This document shows, piece by piece, positions 9,523 through 18,067 of a stretch of 52,326 bases of DNA (position 1 is the first letter of the stretch; each line of letters starts with the position of its first letter). The notes under the pieces are model-generated. The model was not told the origin of the DNA, did not search any database, and saw only the letters and a list, made by a program, of their open reading frames with translations. The position numbers and the translations under genes were made by a program. This stretch comes from an uncultured Bacilli bacterium (lineage in GTDB: Bacteria > Bacillota_I > Bacilli_A > RF39 > UBA660), in the NCBI GenBank assembly GCA_947624515.1, contig CANQKN010000003.1, positions 1-52,326 on the forward strand, given 5' to 3'.

Positions 9523-10776
9523 TATTTTTCTTGGTTCTTCTATCGTTAAACTTAATTTTTTGATGTCTTCTTCGGAAATATAAATTACTTTACCGCCTGG
9601 TGGATTGATTTTGTTATCACCATAAGCAATCCAAATGGCTTTAACTTCTGTTTTTGGCATAGATGCACAACCATCTGTAAAAATTATTTTATTTTCAGCT
9701 TTTCCTGTAAAAGCATTCACTGCTACCTCAAAGTCAGTTCCACCTCTTCCTATAATAGGAAAATTATCTATATCTTCTTGGGTTTTTATTACTTGAAAGC
9801 CATAGAATTTTGTATCAAAACAACCAACACTAATCTCTGAAGTTTGAAGAATTGTTTTACATTCTCTCAAAGTGCTTCTAACTATGTTATCACTTACTGA
9901 ACTGCTTGTATCGATCACAATCTCTGTTTTTGGTTTCGGCTGTTCTTCTATATGTGGTATTACTACTCCATATTCTATGGTAGCATTTATAAATGACCAG
10001 TCTTCTTCTATTTTAGTAGCATTATAAAGTAATTGTTTCCAATTTAATAAATTACTGGCTTCTCCTATATTATCTAATTTTAGATTTTGTTCATCAGTAT
10101 TATTCCCAGCATTTATCATTTGATTTACCAATTGTTTTCTTAGTTTTTTCAGTTTTTGTTTTAATTCTTGTCTATTTTTTTGGAATATTTCTTTTTCGGA
10201 ACAGTCTTTTCCATTAGGTAGATCTTTTGTTTCTTCTTGATACCAACCACTATGGGTATCATGTCCTACATCATATTGTTTAAAATCTTGAGAGTTTTGG
10301 TATTCAGGAGAATGATTGTTTTTCTCTTTCTGATTATTTTTTGAATTTTTTTGTTTTTGCTTTTGATTCATTAATTTTTGATAATATTGTTCAGCACTAT
10401 AATTAATAGCTTCTGGAATATCAACTAATCCATCTATCAGTTTAAAACCATCTTTTTTTAAGTTTGTATTTATTACAGCATCTGTTGCTATATTCCAAAT
10501 TTTAGGATTTCTATCTTTACTTCTTTCATGATGCTTTAAATGGATATGCATTAGTTCATGAGCAAATAAAAAGGTTCTTTCTTCACGATCTAGGTTAGAA
10601 ACAAAATCAGGGTGATACTTTATTTTTGTTTTACTTGCTGCTGCTGTTGGATTTCCATTAAAATCAAAACAATTATAATCTGGGGCTATTTCTATATTAG
10701 CTAATGTACTTCCAAGAAAACTATATGTGAATAAAACATCTCTTATAATTTCTTCTATATTTATTTCACTCTTCAT
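9517..10776 (-). CDS. DUF2201-type putative metallopeptidase with C-terminal VWA-like domain
   Basis: FLFAHELMHIHLKHHERSKDRNPKIWNIATDAVIN (HExxH-type) and VIDTSSSVSDNIVRSTLRECKTIL...GRGGTDFEVAVNAF (VWA-like MIDAS residues DTSSS and T). Confidence 0.85.
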   Translation of the reverse strand: MKSEINIEEIIRDVLFTYSFLGSTLANIEIAPDYNCFDFNGNPTAAASKTKIKYHPDFVSNLDREERTFLFAHELMHIHLKHHERSKDRNPKIWNIATDAVINTNLKKDGFKLIDGLVDIPEAINYSAEQYYQKLMNQKQKQKNSKNNQKEKNNHSPEYQNSQDFKQYDVGHDTHSGWYQEETKDLPNGKDCSEKEIFQKNRQELKQKLKKLRKQLVNQMINAGNNTDEQNLKLDNIGEASNLLNWKQLLYNATKIEEDWSFINATIEYGVVIPHIEEQPKPKTEIVIDTSSSVSDNIVRSTLRECKTILQTSEISVGCFDTKFYGFQVIKTQEDIDNFPIIGRGGTDFEVAVNAFTGKAENKIIFTDGCASMPKTEVKAIWIAYGDNKINPPGGKVIYISEEDIKKLSLTIEEPRKIR

Positions 10777-10784
10777 AACATCAC

Positions 10785-11189
10785 CTACATTACAGCAACT
10801 AAGGAAGAAATCGTATCATTCATTGTTTCCTGATTAGATTTTCCAGCAATGATTATCACACAGTTTTTTGGTAGATTAAATACATTGACTTTTCTATATT
10901 TTAATAATTCCCCAAATTTTAGTTGTTCTTCTTTTGAAATACTAGATAGATCCTTAATTACTAAGAAGCAATAATTCTCATTCTCATATTGGTTTAATTC
11001 TTGATACCATGATGGTGGTAAAAATTCTTTTTCTTCATAATGCCCTGTTAATTCATTGATGTTGATATCTGCTGGTAAAATGACACTATTTTTATCAAAT
11101 ATATCTGATTGAATATTTTCAAGCAGAATAGGTACATAATGAGTCTTAATATAAGCTTCTATCATTTCTAATCTATCTTGATTTTTCAT
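10785..11189 (-). CDS. Uncharacterised protein resembling the Walker B-sensor 1 part of an AAA+ fold, without a P-loop
   Basis: YCFLVIKDLSSISKEEQLKFGELLKYRKVNVFNLPKNCVIIIAGKS resembles IHILFLDEITNVKSNYILNLAYNLILDRELDGKWKLPENARIVVAGNE of the neighbouring ATPases. No GxxxxGK[ST]. Confidence 0.5.
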   Translation of the reverse strand: MKNQDRLEMIEAYIKTHYVPILLENIQSDIFDKNSVILPADININELTGHYEEKEFLPPSWYQELNQYENENYCFLVIKDLSSISKEEQLKFGELLKYRKVNVFNLPKNCVIIIAGKSNQETMNDTISSLVAVM

Positions 11190-13047
11190 TTTTCGTCTCT
11201 CTTTCTAATTTTTCTAAGCGATGATTATCTCCTTGGGTCCATAAGTTATCAAATAAAGATAAGGTTTCTTCTCCTAATTTTTCTACAAATTCTCTTACAG
11301 TTTCTATGTGCTCTTCATCTACTTGTGATAGGGCTACTGCTGTTACTGCTTTTTCACTAAGATTCATATTTAAATCTTCTTCTGTATAATTTCCATTTAA
11401 AACGTCTTCTAATGTAATTACTCTTTGATTACAGAAGGCTATAAACTCTCTTGTTAGTGCTTCTCCTATTAAAGCTCTTAACATTTCTGGTTTTCCTGTT
11501 GTATATAACATCTTAGATGCCATCTCCCATTTCCTTGGATCGGCATTTGGCTTCTTTCCTGTATATGTCGTTCTTAATGCAGCTTCTCTTCTATAATTGA
11601 TAAAAGCATAAATCGCTGGATGGATCTTCTTTTCGACTTTTCCTTCTTCATAGTCTATCTTTCCATATTCTTCTATTGGTGTTGATGCCCAATTTAACCA
11701 ATCTTCTACTGTTGTATGAATATAAATATGAGCTAGTCTATTATATAATGGCTGTGGTATTTCTATTGCTGATATCGAATCTTCTACTTCATTTCCTGCT
11801 ACTACGATTCTAGCATTTTCTGGTAGTTTCCACTTTCCATCTAATTCTCGATCTAAGATTAAATTATAGGCTAGATTTAGGATATAATTTGATTTTACAT
11901 TCGTGATTTCATCTAAGAATAAAATATGAATTTTATCTTTTTCTTTTTGACATTTTTCTTCTAAACGCTTTAACCAGGTTGGTTTTACATCTATCATTTC
12001 TCCTGTTTCCTGATTATAGACACTTTTTCCTGCAAAGGAATCGGGATTTTGCGTGATCATATAGATGATTTCACAGTCTGGATCAAGTTCTTTTATACGA
12101 GCACTTTTTCCATCACTTGGTAAACCATGTAGAAAGGGGGCAATTCCACTTTTAATAGCTCCTATTATTATTTCTTCTTCGGTTACTTGATCAAAATTCA
12201 AGTTATATAGATTTTTCTTATTGAGTTCTTCTTTTTGTTTTAACATAGCTGTTCTTATATTTTCATTTTGGATATCTCTAATAAAATGAGTATTTAAAAA
12301 CCAGTACAAATTTGTTTGGGTAAAATCTCCTTTATAATTTTCTTCTAAATTAAATTGTACACCTGCAAATAAAATATCTTCTGATATAATTCTATCTTTT
12401 TTCAAATCTCCTAACCATTTAATAGGTTCTACTTCTACCCATACATAATCACCATTTTGATATTTTTTTTTATTAGATAAAGTAAATTCTATTTCATCAT
12501 AAAAATTTGCTTTTACTCTTACATATTTTTTCCCTTGATATTCATATTCAATATGTAATTGAGGTTCAAAATCTCCTTTGTCATCTTTTCTAGAATCTGT
12601 TGTATAGGTTTTTCCCGTCTTTTTTAGAGTTCCTTGATAATATTTTCTTTCTAATACTCTTTGCATATTTTTACCTACTACTGTTTGAGGATATTCTCCA
12701 TACTCTACTTCTAGAATGTTATCATGTGCCAACATTTGATTTGAACAGATGGAAGCGATGGAAGAGTACAGTAAAACTGGACGGCAACCAATATCACGTA
12801 GGCTAGCATTGTAGTTATAACTATTACCAGCACAATTAACAACACGCGCATTATTACCTTCATCGTCTGTTTTGGTCCAATACTGTCCTGTTCTATCTTT
12901 TAAAGCTTTAGATGCATTTCCTCCTAATAATATCGCAAAACCGGTTATTCTAGCACTAGCTCCTCTTTGTTTAAAAATATCTAATCGATTAGTATCATTG
13001 CCATAGATTTGATCTCTTGTTAATATATCAACAATTATATTATTCAT
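11173..13047 (-). CDS. MoxR-type AAA+ ATPase with N-terminal C-type-lectin/DUF6273-like modules (copy A)
   Basis: P-loop GLPSDGKS, Walker B IHILFLDEITN, sensor region ARIVVAGNE. N-terminal ARITGFAILLGG...YWTKT...GCRPVL and GEYPQ...NGDYVWVEVEPIKWL...ILFAGVQFN. Start trimmed to MNNIIVDIL by comparison with copy B. Confidence 0.85.
   Translation of the reverse strand: MNNIIVDILTRDQIYGNDTNRLDIFKQRGASARITGFAILLGGNASKALKDRTGQYWTKTDDEGNNARVVNCAGNSYNYNASLRDIGCRPVLLYSSIASICSNQMLAHDNILEVEYGEYPQTVVGKNMQRVLERKYYQGTLKKTGKTYTTDSRKDDKGDFEPQLHIEYEYQGKKYVRVKANFYDEIEFTLSNKKKYQNGDYVWVEVEPIKWLGDLKKDRIISEDILFAGVQFNLEENYKGDFTQTNLYWFLNTHFIRDIQNENIRTAMLKQKEELNKKNLYNLNFDQVTEEEIIIGAIKSGIAPFLHGLPSDGKSARIKELDPDCEIIYMITQNPDSFAGKSVYNQETGEMIDVKPTWLKRLEEKCQKEKDKIHILFLDEITNVKSNYILNLAYNLILDRELDGKWKLPENARIVVAGNEVEDSISAIEIPQPLYNRLAHIYIHTTVEDWLNWASTPIEEYGKIDYEEGKVEKKIHPAIYAFINYRREAALRTTYTGKKPNADPRKWEMASKMLYTTGKPEMLRALIGEALTREFIAFCNQRVITLEDVLNGNYTEEDLNMNLSEKAVTAVALSQVDEEHIETVREFVEKLGEETLSLFDNLWTQGDNHRLEKLERETKNEKSR
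11224..12152. repeat. Direct repeat, copy A: 929 bp with no mismatches seen against 13115..14043
   Basis: Line-by-line comparison at a constant offset of 1891 bp. First mismatches are at 11223 (g/a) and 12153 (t/g). Confidence 0.95.
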
Positions 13048-14971
13048 CTTGTTTATCACCTAGCTTTTTTTCTTTAGCTTTGACATGATTCTTTATTAAT
13101 CTTTCTAAGCGATAATTATCTCCTTGGGTCCATAAGTTATCAAATAAAGATAAGGTTTCTTCTCCTAATTTTTCTACAAATTCTCTTACAGTTTCTATGT
13201 GCTCTTCATCTACTTGTGATAGGGCTACTGCTGTTACTGCTTTTTCACTAAGATTCATATTTAAATCTTCTTCTGTATAATTTCCATTTAAAACGTCTTC
13301 TAATGTAATTACTCTTTGATTACAGAAGGCTATAAACTCTCTTGTTAGTGCTTCTCCTATTAAAGCTCTTAACATTTCTGGTTTTCCTGTTGTATATAAC
13401 ATCTTAGATGCCATCTCCCATTTCCTTGGATCGGCATTTGGCTTCTTTCCTGTATATGTCGTTCTTAATGCAGCTTCTCTTCTATAATTGATAAAAGCAT
13501 AAATCGCTGGATGGATCTTCTTTTCGACTTTTCCTTCTTCATAGTCTATCTTTCCATATTCTTCTATTGGTGTTGATGCCCAATTTAACCAATCTTCTAC
13601 TGTTGTATGAATATAAATATGAGCTAGTCTATTATATAATGGCTGTGGTATTTCTATTGCTGATATCGAATCTTCTACTTCATTTCCTGCTACTACGATT
13701 CTAGCATTTTCTGGTAGTTTCCACTTTCCATCTAATTCTCGATCTAAGATTAAATTATAGGCTAGATTTAGGATATAATTTGATTTTACATTCGTGATTT
13801 CATCTAAGAATAAAATATGAATTTTATCTTTTTCTTTTTGACATTTTTCTTCTAAACGCTTTAACCAGGTTGGTTTTACATCTATCATTTCTCCTGTTTC
13901 CTGATTATAGACACTTTTTCCTGCAAAGGAATCGGGATTTTGCGTGATCATATAGATGATTTCACAGTCTGGATCAAGTTCTTTTATACGAGCACTTTTT
14001 CCATCACTTGGTAAACCATGTAGAAAGGGGGCAATTCCACTTTGGATAGCTCCTATTATTATTTCTTCTTCGGTTACTTCATCAAAATTCAAGTTATATA
14101 AATTTTTCTTATTGAGTTCTTCTTTTTGTTTTAACATAGCTGTTCTTATATTTTCATTTTGAATATCTTTAATAAAATAAGTATTTAAAAACCAGTACAG
14201 ATTTGTTTGAGAAAAATTCCCTATATAATTAATTTCCTGATTAAATTGTACACCTGCAAATAGAATATTTTCGGCTATCGCGATATTATTTTTACTATCT
14301 ACTAACCATTTAATAGGTTCTACTTCTACCCAAATATAATCACCATTTTGATATCTTACACCATTAGATAGAATAAAGTTTTTTTCATCATAACTAGCAT
14401 TTGCTTTTACTCTTACATATTTTTTTCCTTGATATTCATATTCAATATGAGATTGAGGTTCAAAATCTGCTCCTTCTTCCTCATAGTTTCTAGAATCCGT
14501 TGTATAGGTTTTTCCCGTCTTTTTTAAGGTTTCTTTACAAAGTTCCATTTCTAATACTTCTTGCATATTTTTATCTACTGGTTGTTGAGGATATTCCCCA
14601 TACTCTACTTCTAGAATGTTATCGTGTGCTATCACTTGATTTGAAGAGATGGAAGAGATGGCAGAGTATGATAAAACGGGACGACAGCCAATATGACGTC
14701 TGTTAATATTAGTGCTGTTAAAATAACCAGAATAGTTAACAACTTTCACGCAAATACTTCCATCAGCTTTTTTGGTCCAATACTGTCCTGCTCTATCTTT
14801 TAAAGCTTTCGAATTATTTACATGGTCAATTTCAGATGCAACTCCTCCTAATAATATCGCAAAACCAGTTATTCTGGCTCTAGCTCCTCTTTGTTTAAAA
14901 ATATCTAATCGATTAGTATCATCACCAAATATTTGGTCTTCTGTTAGTATATCAACAATTATATTATTCAT
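13040..14971 (-). CDS. MoxR-type AAA+ ATPase with N-terminal C-type-lectin/DUF6273-like modules (copy B)
   Basis: Same architecture as copy A, with a near-identical C-terminal ATPase part and a diverged N-terminal part. Probable RBS GGGGAG upstream. Confidence 0.85.
   Translation of the reverse strand: MNNIIVDILTEDQIFGDDTNRLDIFKQRGARARITGFAILLGGVASEIDHVNNSKALKDRAGQYWTKKADGSICVKVVNYSGYFNSTNINRRHIGCRPVLSYSAISSISSNQVIAHDNILEVEYGEYPQQPVDKNMQEVLEMELCKETLKKTGKTYTTDSRNYEEEGADFEPQSHIEYEYQGKKYVRVKANASYDEKNFILSNGVRYQNGDYIWVEVEPIKWLVDSKNNIAIAENILFAGVQFNQEINYIGNFSQTNLYWFLNTYFIKDIQNENIRTAMLKQKEELNKKNLYNLNFDEVTEEEIIIGAIQSGIAPFLHGLPSDGKSARIKELDPDCEIIYMITQNPDSFAGKSVYNQETGEMIDVKPTWLKRLEEKCQKEKDKIHILFLDEITNVKSNYILNLAYNLILDRELDGKWKLPENARIVVAGNEVEDSISAIEIPQPLYNRLAHIYIHTTVEDWLNWASTPIEEYGKIDYEEGKVEKKIHPAIYAFINYRREAALRTTYTGKKPNADPRKWEMASKMLYTTGKPEMLRALIGEALTREFIAFCNQRVITLEDVLNGNYTEEDLNMNLSEKAVTAVALSQVDEEHIETVREFVEKLGEETLSLFDNLWTQGDNYRLERLIKNHVKAKEKKLGDKQDE
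13115..14043. repeat. Direct repeat, copy B: partner of 11224..12152
   Basis: As for copy A. Confidence 0.95.
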
Positions 14972-15110
14972 ACTGCTATCTCCCCAGTTTTTTGATTCCT
15001 ATGATATCACTTTTTCTATATTTTTACCAGTATTTTTGAATAAAATTAAGTTTTTAAGATTTTTATTTCTATTCCAATCTTTTTTATTCAATTTTTTTCA
15101 TAAAAAATAA

Positions 15111-15135
15111 AAGATGAACTTTTTTGGTTCATCTT
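15111..15135 (-). terminator. Terminator at the end of the rpsF-ssb-rpsR operon
   Basis: aagatgaacttttttggttcatctt hairpin overlapping the rpsR stop, T-rich downstream on the minus strand. Confidence 0.6.
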
Positions 15136-15349
15136 ACTTAGTATAAGGTAATAAAGCAATTGCACGAGCGCGTTTGATTTGTTCTGCTATATGCCTTTGA
15201 TGTTTTGCACAAGCTCCTGTAATTCTTCTTGGTAAAATCTTACCTTTATCGTTAATATATCTTTTTAAAGTTTCTACATCTTTATAATTGATATCTTTTC
15301 CTGTACACATGTAGCATACTTTTTTCTTTTTCTTATAAAATTCTGCCAT
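15134..15349 (-). CDS. rpsR: 30S ribosomal protein S18
   Basis: [71 protein letters not shown]. The supplied ORF starts too far upstream. Confidence 0.96.
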   Translation of the reverse strand: MAEFYKKKKKVCYMCTGKDINYKDVETLKRYINDKGKILPRRITGACAKHQRHIAEQIKRARAIALLPYTK

Positions 15350-15365
15350 AGTCTTTCCTCCTTCT

Positions 15366-15848
15366 TTAGAATGGTAATTCATCATCACTAATCTCAATAG
15401 AAGATCCGAAATCTGCAAATGGATCATTTGATACATCTGTAGTTTGATTTGGAGTTGATGCAAAATCATATGGAGTTGCATTATCATTAAATGCAGGTTC
15501 CACATTACTTCCACCATTATTTGTATTAGCAGATCTTGTTCCTAAAAATTGAACATTATCAGCAACTACTTCTGTAACATATCTTTTTTGTCCATCTTGA
15601 CCATCATAACTTCTTGTTTGAATACGACCATCAATTGCTACTTGGCTACCTTTTGTTAGATAGTTTTTTACATTTTCAGCTTGTTTTCTCCAAACAACTA
15701 TATTAATAAAATCAGCTTCTCTTTCTCCATTTTGATTGGTGAAATTTCTATCAACAGCTAAACTAAATGTTGCTGTTGCGACATTACTACTAGTATATCT
15801 TAATTCTGGGTCTTTTGTTAATCTTCCGATTAAAAATACTTTATTCAT
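15366..15848 (-). CDS. ssb: Single-stranded DNA-binding protein
   Basis: [36 protein letters not shown]... with acidic C-terminal tip DDELPF. Confidence 0.96.
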   Translation of the reverse strand: MNKVFLIGRLTKDPELRYTSSNVATATFSLAVDRNFTNQNGEREADFINIVVWRKQAENVKNYLTKGSQVAIDGRIQTRSYDGQDGQKRYVTEVVADNVQFLGTRSANTNNGGSNVEPAFNDNATPYDFASTPNQTTDVSNDPFADFGSSIEISDDELPF

Positions 15849-15861
15849 TTTATTACCTCTC

Positions 15862-16152
15862 TTAATCTTCAACTTTTACTATTAAGTGACGAAGAATATT
15901 TTCATTAATTAATGATAAACGATCAAATTCTTTTGTTGCATTTAAATCTTCTGTTTCAATAGTAAATAAGAAATAATAACCTGTTTTATACTTATTAATT
16001 TCATAAGCTAATTCTTTTTGTCCCATCTCTTTTAGTTCTAACACTTTTGCATGATTAGATTCTAATACTGATTTCATATCTTCTGCTACTTGTTTAATAG
16101 ATGATTCTTCTAAATCAGGTTTTACGATGAACATAATTTCATACTTTCTCAT
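15862..16152 (-). CDS. rpsF: 30S ribosomal protein S6
   Basis: [37 protein letters not shown]...; directly upstream of ssb-rpsR. Confidence 0.96.
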   Translation of the reverse strand: MRKYEIMFIVKPDLEESSIKQVAEDMKSVLESNHAKVLELKEMGQKELAYEINKYKTGYYFLFTIETEDLNATKEFDRLSLINENILRHLIVKVED

Positions 16153-16185
16153 TTTCTACACCTCCCTTTGGTCTTTTGGCTATTT

Positions 16186-16214
16186 CTAGCAAGGAGTAAA
16201 TTCATACTCGCTAG
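16186..16214 (-). promoter_or_regulatory. Hairpin in the rpsF leader, candidate ribosomal-protein autoregulatory element
   Basis: Minus-strand CTAGC GAGTA tgaatt TACTC ctt GCTAG, a two-part stem with asymmetric bulge just upstream of the rpsF RBS. Confidence 0.45.
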
Positions 16215-16224
16215 TAATATAACA

Positions 16225-16254
16225 AAAAAAAGCATTTCTGTAAATGCTTTTTTA
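16225..16254. terminator. Terminator between the 16270..17295 gene and rpsF
   Basis: aaaaaaagcatttctgtaaatgctttttt. Confidence 0.6.
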
Positions 16255-16269
16255 ATATTTTTTTCTATT

Positions 16270-17295
16270 TTATTTATTAGGATCTACTAATATCTTAACA
16301 GCAGAATCTGTTCCAGATGTTAATCTTTCATAAGATGCTTGTACTTGATCTAGACCAACGATATCATCAATAAATTTTGTTGCTTCTACTTGTTTGCTAG
16401 CAATTAAATCAATACAAGTTCTAAATTCTTCTTTGGTATAACCTATGGCACCTAATACTTTTAATTCCTTCATAACAGCCATTACCGTATATGTTGAAAT
16501 ATCTTTGGTAGATACTCCTACTAACACAACAGTTCCACCCGGTTTTACTAAAGTTAAAGCACTATTTACAGCAGGAGCATTTCCGACACATTCAATTACT
16601 ACATCAAATCCTCCTTTTGTTTTTTCTAATAAGGTTAGTACTGTATTTTCTAATTTTGCATCATACCATTCATCTGCTACTTGTAATGATACTGACTTTT
16701 TACCTCTTTCTGGATTGGTTTCTGTTAATGCTACAAGACTCGCTCCTTCTTTTTTGGCAAACATGGCAGATACTAAACCAATGATTCCACCACCAATTAC
16801 TAAAACTTTAGCTCCTACTTTGATATCTGCTAAGTGAATTGCATGTAGTCCTACAGCAGTTGGTTCTACCATAGCTCCTTCTTCAAATGTCATAGTATCT
16901 GGTATTTGATATACCATATCGCTCCTTACTTTTAACATAGGAGCTAATCCTCCAGGATAGTCCATAGATAATCCTACAGCATGTGTCCATGTATCCTTAC
17001 AATACTGAACATTTCCTGTTTGGCAGCTATCACATTCTAAACATGGTGAAATTGGTAATGCTGTTACACGATCTCCTACTTTTAAATCTTGTCTAGAACC
17101 AGGATTTACTACAGTACCACTAAATTCATGTCCCATAATTAATCCTTTTGGTTCTCCATTTTCCCAGTAATGAATATCAGAACCACAAATTCCTGTTTTT
17201 GCTACTTTAATTAGAATGTCTTTTTGACTAGGAATTGGTTCTTCTACTTCCTTTATTTCAAATTCTCTGATTCCTTTAATAGCAACTGCTTTCAT
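16270..17295 (-). CDS. Zinc-dependent medium-chain alcohol dehydrogenase (sorbitol/threonine dehydrogenase-like)
   Basis: GICGSDIHYWENGEPKGLIMGHEFSGTV, structural Zn cysteines CLECDSCQTGNVQYC, Rossmann VLVIGGGIIGLV. Confidence 0.9.
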   Translation of the reverse strand: MKAVAIKGIREFEIKEVEEPIPSQKDILIKVAKTGICGSDIHYWENGEPKGLIMGHEFSGTVVNPGSRQDLKVGDRVTALPISPCLECDSCQTGNVQYCKDTWTHAVGLSMDYPGGLAPMLKVRSDMVYQIPDTMTFEEGAMVEPTAVGLHAIHLADIKVGAKVLVIGGGIIGLVSAMFAKKEGASLVALTETNPERGKKSVSLQVADEWYDAKLENTVLTLLEKTKGGFDVVIECVGNAPAVNSALTLVKPGGTVVLVGVSTKDISTYTVMAVMKELKVLGAIGYTKEEFRTCIDLIASKQVEATKFIDDIVGLDQVQASYERLTSGTDSAVKILVDPNK

Positions 17296-17392
17296 AATTT
17301 AGCCTCCTATTTTTATTGTAAACATTTTTCTCATAATTTAAAAGTAAGAATCTGAAATATTCCTGTTTCTTTACACTTTTATTCAAAAAAAA

Positions 17393-17411
17393 GATGACTT
17401 TTAGTCATCTG
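17393..17411 (-). terminator. Terminator of the Bax inhibitor-1-like gene
   Basis: agatgacttttagtcatct preceded on the plus strand by an A-run. Confidence 0.55.
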
Positions 17412-18042
17412 ATTTTCCAAGTAATCTTAATAAATCAATAAAGATATTAATAAAATCTAGATATAATTGAAAAGCACCAAATATTGCTAAATTGCTCTCT
17501 TCCATTACTCCATCCATCTTTTTGATTTTTTGGATATCGTAAGCGATAAAACCGATAAAGATTATAATACTAATTATAGATAGTATAATATCAAAAGTTT
17601 CATTTTTTAAAAATAGATTAACAATTACACATAAAATAACTCCTATTAACATCATCATTAGGAAAGATCCTATTTTACTTAAATCTATTTTAGTATAATG
17701 GCCAATTAAGGCAAATATTAAGAATAGTAAAGCTGTTATTGCAAAAACCATAATGATCGATTCTAATTGATATACAACAAATAATGAAGAGAACGTTAAA
17801 CCACTAAAGAAAGTATATAATAAATAACTAATTTTAGCGGTAGTTGGTTGCATTTTATGAATTCTTATGGATAAAAAGATAGCAAGGCCTAGTTCTATTA
17901 AAACAAAGATCCAGTAATATCCTTTCATAAAAATAACAGAAAAAGCATCTTTATTAGTTGCTGTATAAGCACCTGTGATAAAAGTTACTAATAATCCAAT
18001 AAATAACCATATATAAACTTTAGAATAAATTTTATTTTCCAT
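17401..18042 (-). CDS. Bax inhibitor-1/YccA family membrane protein
   Basis: Multi-TM; YWIFVLIELGLAIFLSIRIHKM...SYLLYTFFSGLTFSSLF...FIGFIAYDIQKIKKM...AIFGAFQLYLDFINIFIDLLRLLG. Confidence 0.9.
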   Translation of the reverse strand: MENKIYSKVYIWLFIGLLVTFITGAYTATNKDAFSVIFMKGYYWIFVLIELGLAIFLSIRIHKMQPTTAKISYLLYTFFSGLTFSSLFVVYQLESIIMVFAITALLFLIFALIGHYTKIDLSKIGSFLMMMLIGVILCVIVNLFLKNETFDIILSIISIIIFIGFIAYDIQKIKKMDGVMEESNLAIFGAFQLYLDFINIFIDLLRLLGKSDD

Positions 18043-18067
18043 AAACGATTCCCCTTTAAATACTATT

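Noticed and set aside
11178-14706. Short plus-strand ORFs (60-68 aa) opposite the MoxR genes
   Set aside because: Duplicated at matching positions because the MoxR genes are duplicated; phenylalanine/leucine-rich antisense translations, no coding evidence.
11173-14971. A complete diversity-generating retroelement inside the window
   Set aside because: No reverse transcriptase ORF and no template repeat were found here; only the target-like variable segment is supported, so DGR is kept as a hypothesis.
15134-15517. 127-aa version of the rpsR ORF
   Set aside because: The first 56 codons overlap ssb and look like out-of-frame translation; the real S18 starts at MAEFYKKKK (15349).
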